Positions 11,976 through 22,191 of a DNA stretch of 64,000 nt are shown piece by piece. The notes beneath the pieces were generated by a model. That model was not told where the DNA came from and searched no databases. It saw only the letters and a list, made by a program, of their open reading frames with translations. The translations under genes and the position numbers were made by a program. Every line of letters starts with the position of its first letter. The stretch's first letter is position 1. The DNA comes from Linyphia triangularis (taxonomy: Eukaryota; Arthropoda; Arachnida; Araneae; Linyphiidae), in assembly GCA_963978545.1 (NCBI GenBank), contig OZ021727.1:45049385-45113384 (forward strand), given 5' to 3'.

Positions 11976-13455
11976 GGTTGGCGCCTTTTATTAGAAAATC
12001 GACTGTTATTATCAAATTCACCGAATAAAACAGGCTTTCTTGATTTAATCATACGCTGAAAAGTATTAATAATATCCTTACTGATTTTAAAATAGTCCAA
12101 GAATGTATATATTTCGAAGAGAGTTGTGGAACTCTTTTTTTTTTTTTTTTTTAATTCTTACTTTCTGCTCTTACTTGTTATTTTCTTGCTTTTTCCAACT
12201 CTGGTCATTCTGCTAATCAAATTGCAACTTGTATTGGACCTGAAAATGAATTAGTACTTAATTTTTTTAGTGTCCTTTTTAACTTCAGTGATACAGACAT
12301 CGCAAAGCAATCAAGTTAAAAAAATATTCTTAATATTATTCTAATGGATATAATATTTCGTAACGAAAAACAGTTCCTTAACAAAAATATTTCTTAACGA
12401 GTTTATTATTCCTGAAAACGATGGTGTGCCCCATAATATATTAAAAATAGGGAAAGAGTACAAGCAAAATGTTGACCAGCGCCGTTATGTGCACGAAATA
12501 TTCCAAGTTCCCAAACGTCCGAACGCGAACTTGAGACTCAAGTTCAAAGTTATAACCGCGTTCTGATCAACAGTGGATCAAAAAAATCAACAATGAAACA
12601 ATGAACTCAATAAGTTCATTGTTCCACTGTTGATATTTCGTTCGCTCAACACTTTAAGTTAAGACATTTTTGTATGATTTCTAGACATGGAATTACTTGC
12701 AATGATCGTTCGTATTGAGAGCAACGTAGCTACTAGAAACCATTACTTCTATATGCTTGTTTCCAAATTTAACCGAAATAATTAAAATAATGCTAAATAT
12801 TATAACATTTTGTTCGATAAGTCTTAAGAAAATCACACGACAAAAGAAAATAAAAAAATAAATAAAAAATTGTTCGATTTTCTGTTTGTGATTCGATTTT
12901 CTAGCAGAAACTTTTTGAGTTTTCGACAACAAACTTTTAGATTTTATAAATCTTATTGTATTGAAAGTTAGCTGTAGTCACCAGATCACAAATGGGGCGA
13001 TTCAAATTCTATTAATCACAGTTGGATTTATTTTTCATGCAGTAGGTTCGATGTTTTTCTGTGAGAAGTTTGGTAATCTCTCGGAGGGGTGATCCTATGA
13101 CAATGAAATAGTCCAAACTGTTGTCATTTTTATTATTTTATCAAATCTCATATTTTGTTTTGAAGTATGAAGCTATATTAATGTATGGACTTTGTAGACT
13201 GTGTTTTCTGAGACTCTTTCCATTTCTGTAGTCTAATTTTAGCATTATTGATGTATAAACTTAAGTATTTGATGGTTAGTGATCAACCGATAGAATGTTT
13301 TTATTTTTAGTGAAAGGAAAATAGTGGATAGATGATTTTGAGTACTATTTTTTTTCTTCTTATTTAAGGAAACCAAACACTAAAAGGGATTTTTTTTTTT
13401 TTCAAAGTTTACTTGAATAATAAAAATCCACAAAAAGCTAAATAAATGTCGGTTG

Positions 13456-13712
13456 CTGAAATTTCCTTTTTATAATTAAAAAGTACTTGTTAAAAAATTA
13501 TTAAATAAAGAGAATGCATCCCTAATTTTTTTTTAACGTGACCTAACAAAATTTCCAATTTTTTTTTCTCAAAATTATTAATTGTACTGAAATTTCCTTT
13601 TTATAATTAAAAAGTACTTGTTAAAAAATTATTAAATAAAGAGAATGCATCCCTAATTTTTTTTAACGTGACCTAACAAAATTTCCAATTTTTTTTCTCT
13701 CAAACTATTAAT
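13456..13712. repeat. Tandem duplication, 131-bp unit, two copies
   Basis: The segment starting CTGAAATTTCCTTTTTATAA at 13456 is repeated from 13587 with very few differences, mainly in the length of T runs and near the end. The near-identity implies a recent duplication. It is AT-rich and non-coding and lies in noc intron 1, about 0.7 kb upstream of the PWWP gene. Confidence 0.9.
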
Positions 13713-14431
13713 GTAGGCATTTATATTAATTTCTTCATCGACAGCCTATTTTATGATTCTGTATATCACTTGAATTGTGCAAAGTAATTTTCGAGAATTT
13801 TCTGAAAACAAATGTGTTCTTGGCGAAAGCTGCAAGAGAAAAAGAATCTGCCTTTTGCAATTTTCTGAAAAATTTCGAAGTTTTAATATTAAAAACATGA
13901 AAACTTCTCAAACGCAAAATCAAGTTTTGATCACATCACAATTCGGTTTTGCGTAGCCTCGTCCTCTACTAATCGTTCTCCATAAACTTTCTCCAGTCTG
14001 GTGCGCCCTCTATGAAGTAGAATTTCATTTCAATTTCAACGTATGGGGTCGAGAGTAATGTTGTTTTGTTGATTTGAAAGACGTAAACACGCAATAACAA
14101 CGTTTCCGGAATAGAAATTACTTTTCCTAATCAATCGTCATAGTCATACGTGTCCTTTTACTGTTTTGTTGTTTGATAATTAATCTGCTTGCTTCAAGTG
14201 ACGCCCAAGACAAGAATTTCTGAATGGAAATTAGTTTCCGTTGCAGAAGTTATTGCTTCCATTGAAGAAGTTTTTCGATCTGTGCAGTACATATATTTGA
14301 ATTTATTGTCATTAATGATTTGATTGTGTATGAATTTTAAATTCAAGAATCAGTAGGGGAACCATCTGATGGTTATTTTCTCTTTAGGCTTAGCATTAGA
14401 AGAGGAAACGTACCATCAAGATTTTTTCTAA

Positions 14432-15859
14432 ATGGAAGCGGTTGATGATCCAATGCGCGATTCTGATGATTCAGATAGTTTACCGGACCTTTTCGGATTT
14501 AGTTCCTCTCAACCTAGTGATATCAAGGAGGGAGATATAGTATGGGCCAAATATCGACAGTATTACTGGCCCTCTCTTGTAAGAAAAGTATACAAAAAGG
14601 ACAAGAAAGCTTCACTGTGGTACTTAGATACTCCTAGGAAATGCTTCAAGGTAACTTTCAAAAATATCCACAGCTTTAACGATCGAGATTTTAGTCTAAA
14701 TGTTCAAAAGGAAGCCATCAATAGTCCAATAAAAGACCTCCATGAAAAAATCCTTAATATGACATTGTGTTATATTCGTAGAAAAATTAAAGGCTATAAT
14801 GACGACCCTGGGGAATATTTTGATAGGACTAAGCATTACCTATCGCTGTGTGATTTGAAGGCAAGGTCTCAAGCCAATGAATTGAATAGCATCGCAAATC
14901 AGTCGACAGTTAATTTTTTGAGAAAAAGCCTAAACGATGGTTATAAATCGTCTTCGGACGAAGAAAGTGTTCCTGAAAGTGACGAGGAAGATTTGAAGAT
15001 AACAAAATTCTGGGATGAAATTGAGATAAAAGATGAAGATTACTGTCCCGAAGATAAAGCAAGTGCAATCGTCGATTGCATTATAGCTGGGAAAGTTGAC
15101 AAGCATCTATTGGGCATTTTGTCCCGCAAGATCCCGAGCCAACGGAATTTGGTTTTCGATGAATATTTAAAAAGTAAAGATCTTAAATTATTGCATGAAA
15201 ATTCTCCTTCAATTATGATTAAAGACAGGAAGAAATATTTATCTATTTATAACCATCTCCAAAATTATTACGAGAGCATAGTAGAGAAAGGGAGCCGTGA
15301 CCAGTTTAATTACGTCATGTACGTTTGGTTTCCAGATGCTTTAGATAAAGCTGTTGCCCTTATTGAAAATAAATCAAATGGAAACTACGATCTGGAAACT
15401 GCAGGGGCAAAACGACAACTGTTTGCATCTGAAGATGATGAAAAACAAGCTTCTAATGAGAATGAGGATAGAATTAGTTGTTTCGGTGATGAAAAGAACC
15501 AAAGCAGCCCTAGAAAGCAAGTACCAACTCTAAAACAAAGCCCTAAAGGTCCAAAAAATTCTGAATCGGCCAATCCAGTTGATGTTGATTTGTCATGTCC
15601 GAATGAATCGTGTGTGAATGTTAAGAAACCTACTAAACCGAAACCTGTGCGAAGTCGTAAAGGTCGTGGAAAGAAAAAATCTTCCCCTAAAATGGCAGAA
15701 AATATTCCTTTTGCTAATAATTCATCTGATAATTCTGAAGAAGGTATCTGTTCCAATATTAAAATCGTAATTCCAACTAGGAAAAAGACGAAATTACATA
15801 AAAAGTTAATGATCATTGAACCAAGTAGTCGAGTAACGCGATCTCATCGAGCTTCTTGA
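14432..15859 (+). CDS. PWWP-domain protein, PWWP3A/MUM1-like, nested in noc intron
   Basis: An uninterrupted 475-codon frame with a distinctly coding composition. Residues 34-50 (GDIVWAKYRQYYWPSLV) are the start of a PWWP domain, with YYWP at 44-47 in place of the signature. PWWP domains bind methylated histone H3 tails and DNA, so a nuclear chromatin role is expected. Residues about 280-312 (LQNYYES..DQFNYVMYVWFPDALDKAVALIE) resemble the segment downstream of PWWP in the vertebrate PWWP3A/MUM1 family, where a LPEAIIYAI-like stretch occurs; this family link is recalled, not computed. Acidic serine-rich stretches lie at about 173-203, and the C-terminus is lysine-rich (KPKPVRSRKGRGKKK and a basic tail), a likely nuclear localisation signal. 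There is no intron in the coding region. A TTCTCTTTAG acceptor-like site ending at 14387 suggests a 5' non-coding exon. A candidate poly(A) signal AATAAA lies at 16990. It lies on the same strand as noc, inside its intron 1. Confidence 0.85.
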   Translation: MEAVDDPMRDSDDSDSLPDLFGFSSSQPSDIKEGDIVWAKYRQYYWPSLVRKVYKKDKKASLWYLDTPRKCFKVTFKNIHSFNDRDFSLNVQKEAINSPIKDLHEKILNMTLCYIRRKIKGYNDDPGEYFDRTKHYLSLCDLKARSQANELNSIANQSTVNFLRKSLNDGYKSSSDEESVPESDEEDLKITKFWDEIEIKDEDYCPEDKASAIVDCIIAGKVDKHLLGILSRKIPSQRNLVFDEYLKSKDLKLLHENSPSIMIKDRKKYLSIYNHLQNYYESIVEKGSRDQFNYVMYVWFPDALDKAVALIENKSNGNYDLETAGAKRQLFASEDDEKQASNENEDRISCFGDEKNQSSPRKQVPTLKQSPKGPKNSESANPVDVDLSCPNESCVNVKKPTKPKPVRSRKGRGKKKSSPKMAENIPFANNSSDNSEEGICSNIKIVIPTRKKTKLHKKLMIIEPSSRVTRSHRAS

Positions 15860-18800
15860 ATGGTAACAGGTAAACATTGCTGAACTTTTTTTTTATCAAT
15901 AGTTTTTACTTTTATTTACAAATTGCATATAATGTATAACACAAAGTCATTGATTGGAATGCTGTTATTGAAATATTTTTGCAATCGTATGATGCATCTT
16001 ACATAATTTTTTTATTTTATGAAAAGTTTAAATTAGGCTATTATAAATATAGAACTGTAGTCTCTCATCAGTCAAGAACTATCTTTAATCAGATTATTAA
16101 ATGTTTCTGTAGTTTTCCGCTAGACAGGTACCAGTTGCGCAGTTGTCGCCAAGCCTAAATGTTTACATGATTCTTAAATGTATCGCTGAGCTTAAATATT
16201 TATGGTTTGCCATAGGAATTATAAAGGATTTGAAGGTTATTAGTTTAAATGAGATATCGCTGCAATTTTATCTGGTGCCCTTTGGAACAGTACTATTGTT
16301 TCATTTAAATATTATGAATATTTAAGAAAAAGCGTTAATCATTTATTGCAGAGTATCTTGACAAGTTAGTTATTCAACATTTAGTTATTTGACTTATTAT
16401 AAATTATTATTAGATGATGTTTTTAATTTATTATCTATTTAAACAAAAATGAAAAAAGAAAAAGTATTTAGTGCAGAATATACACTCAACTCAAACCATA
16501 ATGTTAGTAAATTTATTTGTTAATTGGTTGTGTCTGTTTTGATATAACATGATTTTGGATTATAAGAACACGTTTTTCATTCCTTTGGGTTCATGTTAAC
16601 AAGGTTCAACCACAATGCCCTGCCCTTACTTATTGCTATGTTTTGTTAAATATTTTATTAAAATACACTTGCATGTTTTATATACAATTACTAAAGGCCA
16701 AAATATATGATTAAAGCACCAATATTCCTAGGTTATCGCCTTCCAAATTTTATACAGAAAATGCTTCTATGCATTTGGTAATTTCCATTTATGTATTATA
16801 AACACATTGACCCTTTTTAAAGATGATATTTTTAATTATAAAAACTTTACTCGATTGGTTAATTGAAAGGCTTTAAGTAGAATATCACATAAGCATTGAT
16901 CATGTGATTTCCGTGGAAATTTTTGGTAAGGTTTTTTGTTATGCACACTATGAATAATCCCTTTTAACTGTTCTGTAAATAGTTTATAAAATAAATATAA
17001 GGAGTCAAATATCTATAGATAATTAGATATAAGCTGAATCCAACGATACTGAAAACTCAATTTCGAACGTTTATCTCTTGCTTGTTATTTGCATATAGCT
17101 GCCTGTCCAATTATTACTTCAATTTGAAAAATTTTATGTAACTTTACTCCTTTTGAAATATTACTTCTTATTCTTTTTTGTTAATGGGATGGCTAGGAAA
17201 AGTTACCAAATATTTTCAGGTTCACGTAAAATATTTGTACTGCCATTTATCAAGCTTAAAAGAAATAAACTAAGTCGTGTGCTAGTAAATGACATTTTTG
17301 GCTTGCAATTTTACTGAGCGGCTTGCTTGTACACAATATCTTTACCATTAGTGCATAAAGTCTAGTTTTATGTGTCTTATTTTTTTTTTAAAGTTTTATT
17401 TATTCATGGGGTAGGAGTTGCAAGGAGATGTACTTTGCAAACTCCCTGGTTTTTGAAAATTTGGGGAAAAATTGAGAAAAGTGTAAATTTACAGAAAAAA
17501 AGGACATGCTGTTTTGAAGCTATTTTTCGTGTTACAATGTGCATCTGTTTTGAATCTTATTAAGGAAGTATATTTTCTTTTTGTTTTTAAAAGCTGATTC
17601 TTTCACTTGCATTGAGGGCTTAGGTAGAAGAAGAAATATTTCGTTTATTGGGGACATCATTTCCTGCGTTCTCTCAATTCCTGGGGAATGCTTTGCTTTT
17701 TAATTATTAAGCATCAAATATGAGACTTTGAAGTCTATATTTGGAATTCACCTTAGCCTTTCCTACACTGCTTTTGTGTTGCATTTTTGAAATTTTGTTT
17801 TATTTCTGGAATTTGGATAAAGTAAACTGTTATCTTTTTGTATTTTTGTGACTTCTAGTTCCTCTTGTTAGAAGTGCTGTTTCTTGACTACCACAAGAAT
17901 TAGTTGAATTATAAAAAAAACAAAGGAATTTAAGATACTCGGATAAGAAATATATATATTTTTTTGTATTTTACTGTTTTTCTTTTCTTTAACATGCTTG
18001 GTACCAAATAAAATCTGTTAAGGATAGAGTTTAAAAAATGTGTTCCGTGAATTTTTTTTTGATTCTCAAAACGAAAATTAATGCATAATAATTAAAATTT
18101 CAGTATGAAATGCAATCAATATTTTTGAAAAATTAACAATTTGTACAAAAATCTAACTCTCGTTTATACCCCGTATATAATCCTGTCTGCGCCTATGTAT
18201 TTATTAATAGTAAAAGGTATGATAATTTAAATACAGTATAAATTCCAATTTTAGGATGATTAAAAAAGGAAGGTTATTCTCAGTAAAAAAACTAATTTGA
18301 CCTTAGTATATGTAATTTAAATAACAAAATGAAGATTATTGTTTACATTTTGAGTATGGAAATTATAAAGTTTTGTTACCATAAGTACATTTAGGTAATT
18401 GGATAAGGCCAAAGAGTACAGAAAGTGACCAGATTGGTAAATCGTCTGTATACATATCCGTTATTGCTACACAAGTGCACGTTTTTATCCTTCAACATTT
18501 AGAAACTTTTTTCATTCGGGTTTTGCTGATATTTTTTCCCCACAAAGCAGTCCAGAGTTTGGAGTCCGAATAATTGGAATTCTAAATTGTACTTTTTTGC
18601 TTTCTACATACTTTTTTTGTTTAAATGTAATTGTCATTTCAGTGTGAAGTGTATTACTTTTACTACTCTTTGCAAAATATTTTCCTAGTTTTTTTTTTCA
18701 CACTTTGCAGTCATATTGGTTTAAATCCATTTTAAAAGCATAAACTAATTGGGAAGTTTTTCACAAAAGTTTTCCAATTTTAAAAGAAGATTGTTATTGA

Positions 18801-19520
18801 TAGAAGAAGTTAAGAATGCTAATTTGCTGTATTACAAGAGTAGGGTAGTGTAACATACTTTCAAGTTAAATGTCATTTACATGTTCTTAAACTTTGAATT
18901 ATGAAAAAGAACAAACATTTGTATTATATGCTTTATAAAAATGCATATAAATTTCGTAGAAAATGTTAATAAAAATCTTCAATTTTATTTACTATATTGG
19001 TAATGTTTTAAATAATTTCATCAAATAGTTTTTTATGTTATTTTTATGAATTGTTGTCATTCAGTGCATAATTTATGTTAGGCAATCAGCTTTTCTAGAA
19101 GGCAGATGACAATGTTTTTACAAAAGCTATTTTTCAGAGTTAAAATATCCTTAATTTAATTTAAATATTTACTTTGATGTTGACAAAAAAATATTCAATT
19201 TTCATGCATCATTTTGCATGTGCGTTCAGAATGCTTTTTATTTTTCTCTGAATGGAAAATGTGCTCTTTTGAAAAGTTACATTTTCAAACAGTTTAACAA
19301 ACAATTTGGCAAAATTTCCTTGTACATTGACGTGCTTAAGCCACTCTCAATAACCTTTTAGTTGATGGTAGTTTATTTCTCCGAAGTACAAATCTTTAAA
19401 AAATTATAAAGTATTAATTTACTTTTCAAGTCCTCTTCTTGGTAATCTGCACTTTGCATGTGATTAAAATACTTATTGTTCAATAAGTATTTTACAAGAC
19501 CTGTGTATTGGCAAGGCCTA
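15860..19520. other. Non-coding intronic stretch after the PWWP gene
   Basis: The first kilobase probably includes the PWWP-gene 3' UTR (candidate AATAAA at 16990-16995). The rest is AT-rich intron. GTTGCAAGGAGATGTACTTTGC near 17408 resembles the left part of the small element at 40218 (GCAAGGAAGTGCACTTGCACC), so a diverged copy of that family may be present. No other gene, RNA or repeat could be supported. Confidence 0.5.
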
Positions 19521-19917
19521 AGCAGGGATCCCATGGTCATTAAAAGTGCTTAGTATTTTTTAACTTGTTTTCAAGGCTTTGAAATGTTTAGAGGTGCTTA
19601 AAAGTCTTTGAAAATTCTTAGAGGTCCTTAAAAGTCCTTAATTTTTGCAGATGTTGTCCAACTGCAAAATTTATAAAAATACAACTCGGACTTGCTATTC
19701 CCACGTGACCGCCACTTATCTTCACCTTATCAGATTTTTCCGACATATTTGTATTACGCATCCACCAACTTGTAACTTTTTTGGTGGAATATACTTTATT
19801 AAAAATTTAAATATAGACGTGATGCCTGAAAACAAATTTTCATACGTCCTTAAAAACATTAATTAGGTCCTTAAAAGTCATTGATTTTCATTCTGTGATT
19901 TGAGTGGGAACCTTGCT
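19521..19917. mobile_element. Small repeat element with inverted ends (AGCAGGGATCCCA)
   Basis: The left end AGCAGGGATCCCA (19521) is matched in inverse orientation by TGGGAACCTTGCT (ending 19917). The interior carries repeated GTCCTTAAAAGTC-like motifs. Part of the interior (about 19757-19880, GCATCCACCAACTTGTAAC onward) recurs with few changes at 21887-22010, so the sequence is a dispersed family. I could not define a target-site duplication, so the superfamily is left open. Confidence 0.6.
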
Positions 19918-20044
19918 ATGTGCTCAATACCATTACAAGCCCCACTTTCTTAAGACCATGGTTTAATTTCTCATGCATGAATGATCCGGTTTTATGTGGA
20001 AGCAGAATAATACCTTCTTAACCCTTCTTATGACGTTTCAAAGT

Positions 20045-21595
20045 AAATGGCGGATCCAGCCAGGGGGCCCGCGCCCCTCCCTCAGCTTGAGTCTATATAT
20101 TTTTTTAAATAAGTTCATGCAACAAACATATTTCGACCTTCATCTAATTTCCGAAACAATAAAAAAAAAAAATTTGGATCAAGGTTCTTTTTTATAGCCT
20201 TCTTCCTTCTCATTCAAACGGACGTTGAAAGACTGTACAAGCATTCAAATCTCCACCCTCTTGATCTTGAAGACATCGTCACGAAACTTCAAAACACATC
20301 CTTTTCTGTTAAAAGTATCCTGGGATTGAATTATCAATAAATATTCTTCCCGTCCTCCAGGACCAAAGATACCTTTTTCTGTCGCGTGGGAGGAAGAGAT
20401 TTTGACTCTCTCATGCGTAATGTTCAACGCCATCCAGGGGGGGGGGGATAATGAGAGGTTGACTATTTGGGTTACCCTCCCTCCTTGAAAATTGCCACCT
20501 TCATTCAGCTGGAGATGGTAATTGGCTAAACTGTAAAGTTTTGATAGAAAGGAAGAGAAAGGTTGTTTATAAACTGCATAAGAACTCGTTCAGCTCTAGC
20601 TCGTGCTTGTGTTTCGGCTTGTAAATAAGCGCCATGTTTGAATTCAGTTTAAATATCCTCCTTTGCAACACCACAGTGGAAAGGTATGCCAATTTTTTAC
20701 AAGAAATAGACTTACAAACAGTTTTGTAAAAAGTATTATATGTGTAAAGTAGCAGTACTTGGTGGGTGCCTACGGAAAGTAGGAAGATCTACTTTTTTTA
20801 GTGATTATTTCGGGGCGGGGGTCTTGTTTTACGATATTATATAATGTCAAGTTTTATCACTGGACTTTTTCATTTATTTTTATCATTAGACTTTTTCATG
20901 TGTAAATATAACTATTGGCAATAGAGACTTCGAAACTGGAATTTGTTTTTAATAACTGATTAATAATTAAATTGCATTTGTTTCTATTACCTTATTAAAA
21001 ATATTACTTATAATTATTAGTAAAACATTCTCTTTGGGAAAACAATTTTTCCCTACATACTTTAGATTATTCGAGTAGCTATGGATTATCCAGTAAAACT
21101 ATGTATTTTTACTTACTAAGCTCACTGCATTAATATTTTATGATATTTTATGAATATGTTAAATTTTGATGTACAATTACTGATTTCCCAGTTTGATGTA
21201 AGTATAATGCAAGGTTTATACTTAGTCAGTCACGAATAAAAGTAGATAGTTCCCGCTTTCATTGGAATTTCTTCAGTATAATCGATACCTCCGGAAATGT
21301 AGCTTGCTAAAATGTTCAATACGTACGGTACATTTTGAATACAATTTTTTTTATTAAATAAAATAGTTAATAAAAAAACCAAAGGACAGTGTTAACCACC
21401 CTACGCTATCAAGTCGGAGATGTGACGAATGGGGGGGAGGGGTCAATCAATGGATATGGATGATCTTAAAGTATATTTTTTAACACTGCTTGGATTTGAT
21501 TTTTTTAAAACTTTTTTAAATATTCAATTTCGTCCTGACTAAGGTACATCAAATTGTTGCCCCCCTCCCTCAGGAAAATCCTGGATCCGCCACTG
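20045..21595. mobile_element. hAT-type non-autonomous DNA transposon, 1551 bp
   Basis: The right end read inwards is CAGTGGCGGATCCAG and the left end is AAATGGCGGATCCAG, giving a perfect 12-bp inverted core (20048-20059 and 21581-21592). The element is flanked by the exact 8-bp direct repeat TTCAAAGT at 20037-20044 and 21596-21603. An 8-bp duplication with CAG..CTG ends is the known signature of hAT transposons. No transposase coding region is visible. Poly-G tracts lie near 20440 and 21432. It sits in noc intron 1, about 0.6 kb before exon 2. Confidence 0.88.
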
Positions 21596-21886
21596 TTCAA
21601 AGTCGAAAGGAATTCAATTATGCAAATAATAATTAACGAGAAATAGAATATATGTTTTCAGGTGCAGTTTTCTGTTAAATATCCTTTGGCAATTTGTTTT
21701 TTGTTGAATTTTTTTCAATAGTTTTTCTAATAACCAAATTTTGTAAACTTGCAAACGTAGGTTTTCTGTTTACAGGTTTAAAAAATTAGGTTTTGCTTGA
21801 AAGTAAGGTCCCAACATTTGATTATGCTTGTTAAATTTACCTTTGTAGCACTGAATAGTTTATTGTTTAAAAATATGGTAATGCGC

Positions 21887-22010
21887 ATCCACCAACTTGT
21901 AACTTTTTTGGTGGAATATGCTTCATTAAAAATTTAAATATAGACTTGATGCCTGAAAACAAATTTTCATAGGTCCTTAAAAACATGAATTATGTCCATT
22001 AATTAGGTTG
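21887..22010. repeat. Partial second copy of the 19.8 kb repeat
   Basis: From GCATCCACCAACTTGTAAC onward this stretch closely matches 19757-19880, including GCCTGAAAACAAATTTTCATA and CCTTAAAAACAT. It lies on the other side of the hAT-type element, in the same orientation. The terminal parts of the repeat family are missing. Confidence 0.8.
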
Positions 22011-22191
22011 TCCATTGCTGTTTGTCATTGAACAAAACCTTAAAACTGACCAAGCAAAAAAAGTTTTATTATGAAGGTTTATTATGTTTTTTAAGATATA
22101 AAATAAACTGTAAGTAATATTATATCTACCTGATAAATGATACATTTATGCTCTCTTTCAAAGTTTTCTAATGTTATATTTTCTATTGCAG

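Larger units (their letters stand above)
10051..22191 (+). other. noc: Intron 1 of the noc-family gene (12.1 kb)
   Basis: The donor is GTAAGT at 10051 and the acceptor is TTTTCTATTGCAG ending at 22191, so the intron is GT-AG and phase 0. It contains an intronless same-strand PWWP gene (14432-15859), two SINEs nested in one another (11590-11975), a 131-bp tandem duplication (13456-13712), a small repeat with inverted ends (19521-19917) and a 1.55 kb hAT-like element (20045-21595). The stretches 10051-11589, 11976-13455, 15860-19520 and 21596-22191 show only AT-rich DNA with homopolymer runs, a poly-G tract near 10270 and, at 21887-22010, a partial copy of the 19.8 kb repeat. Confidence 0.85.

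Noticed and set aside
12580..12650. Inverted repeat AACAATGAACT..AGTTCATTGTT as a regulatory hairpin
   Set aside because: The stem is only 11 bp in AT-rich DNA and there is no supporting context.
15385..15816. 143-codon minus-strand frame opposite the PWWP gene
   Set aside because: It is the antisense shadow of the lysine/serine-rich C-terminus. The plus-strand frame has the domain.
22171..22191. In-frame ATG at 22171 as the start of the noc-family protein
   Set aside because: The codons MLYFLLQ read through the polypyrimidine tract and AG of the intron. The conserved N-terminus is encoded by the exon at 9991-10050.
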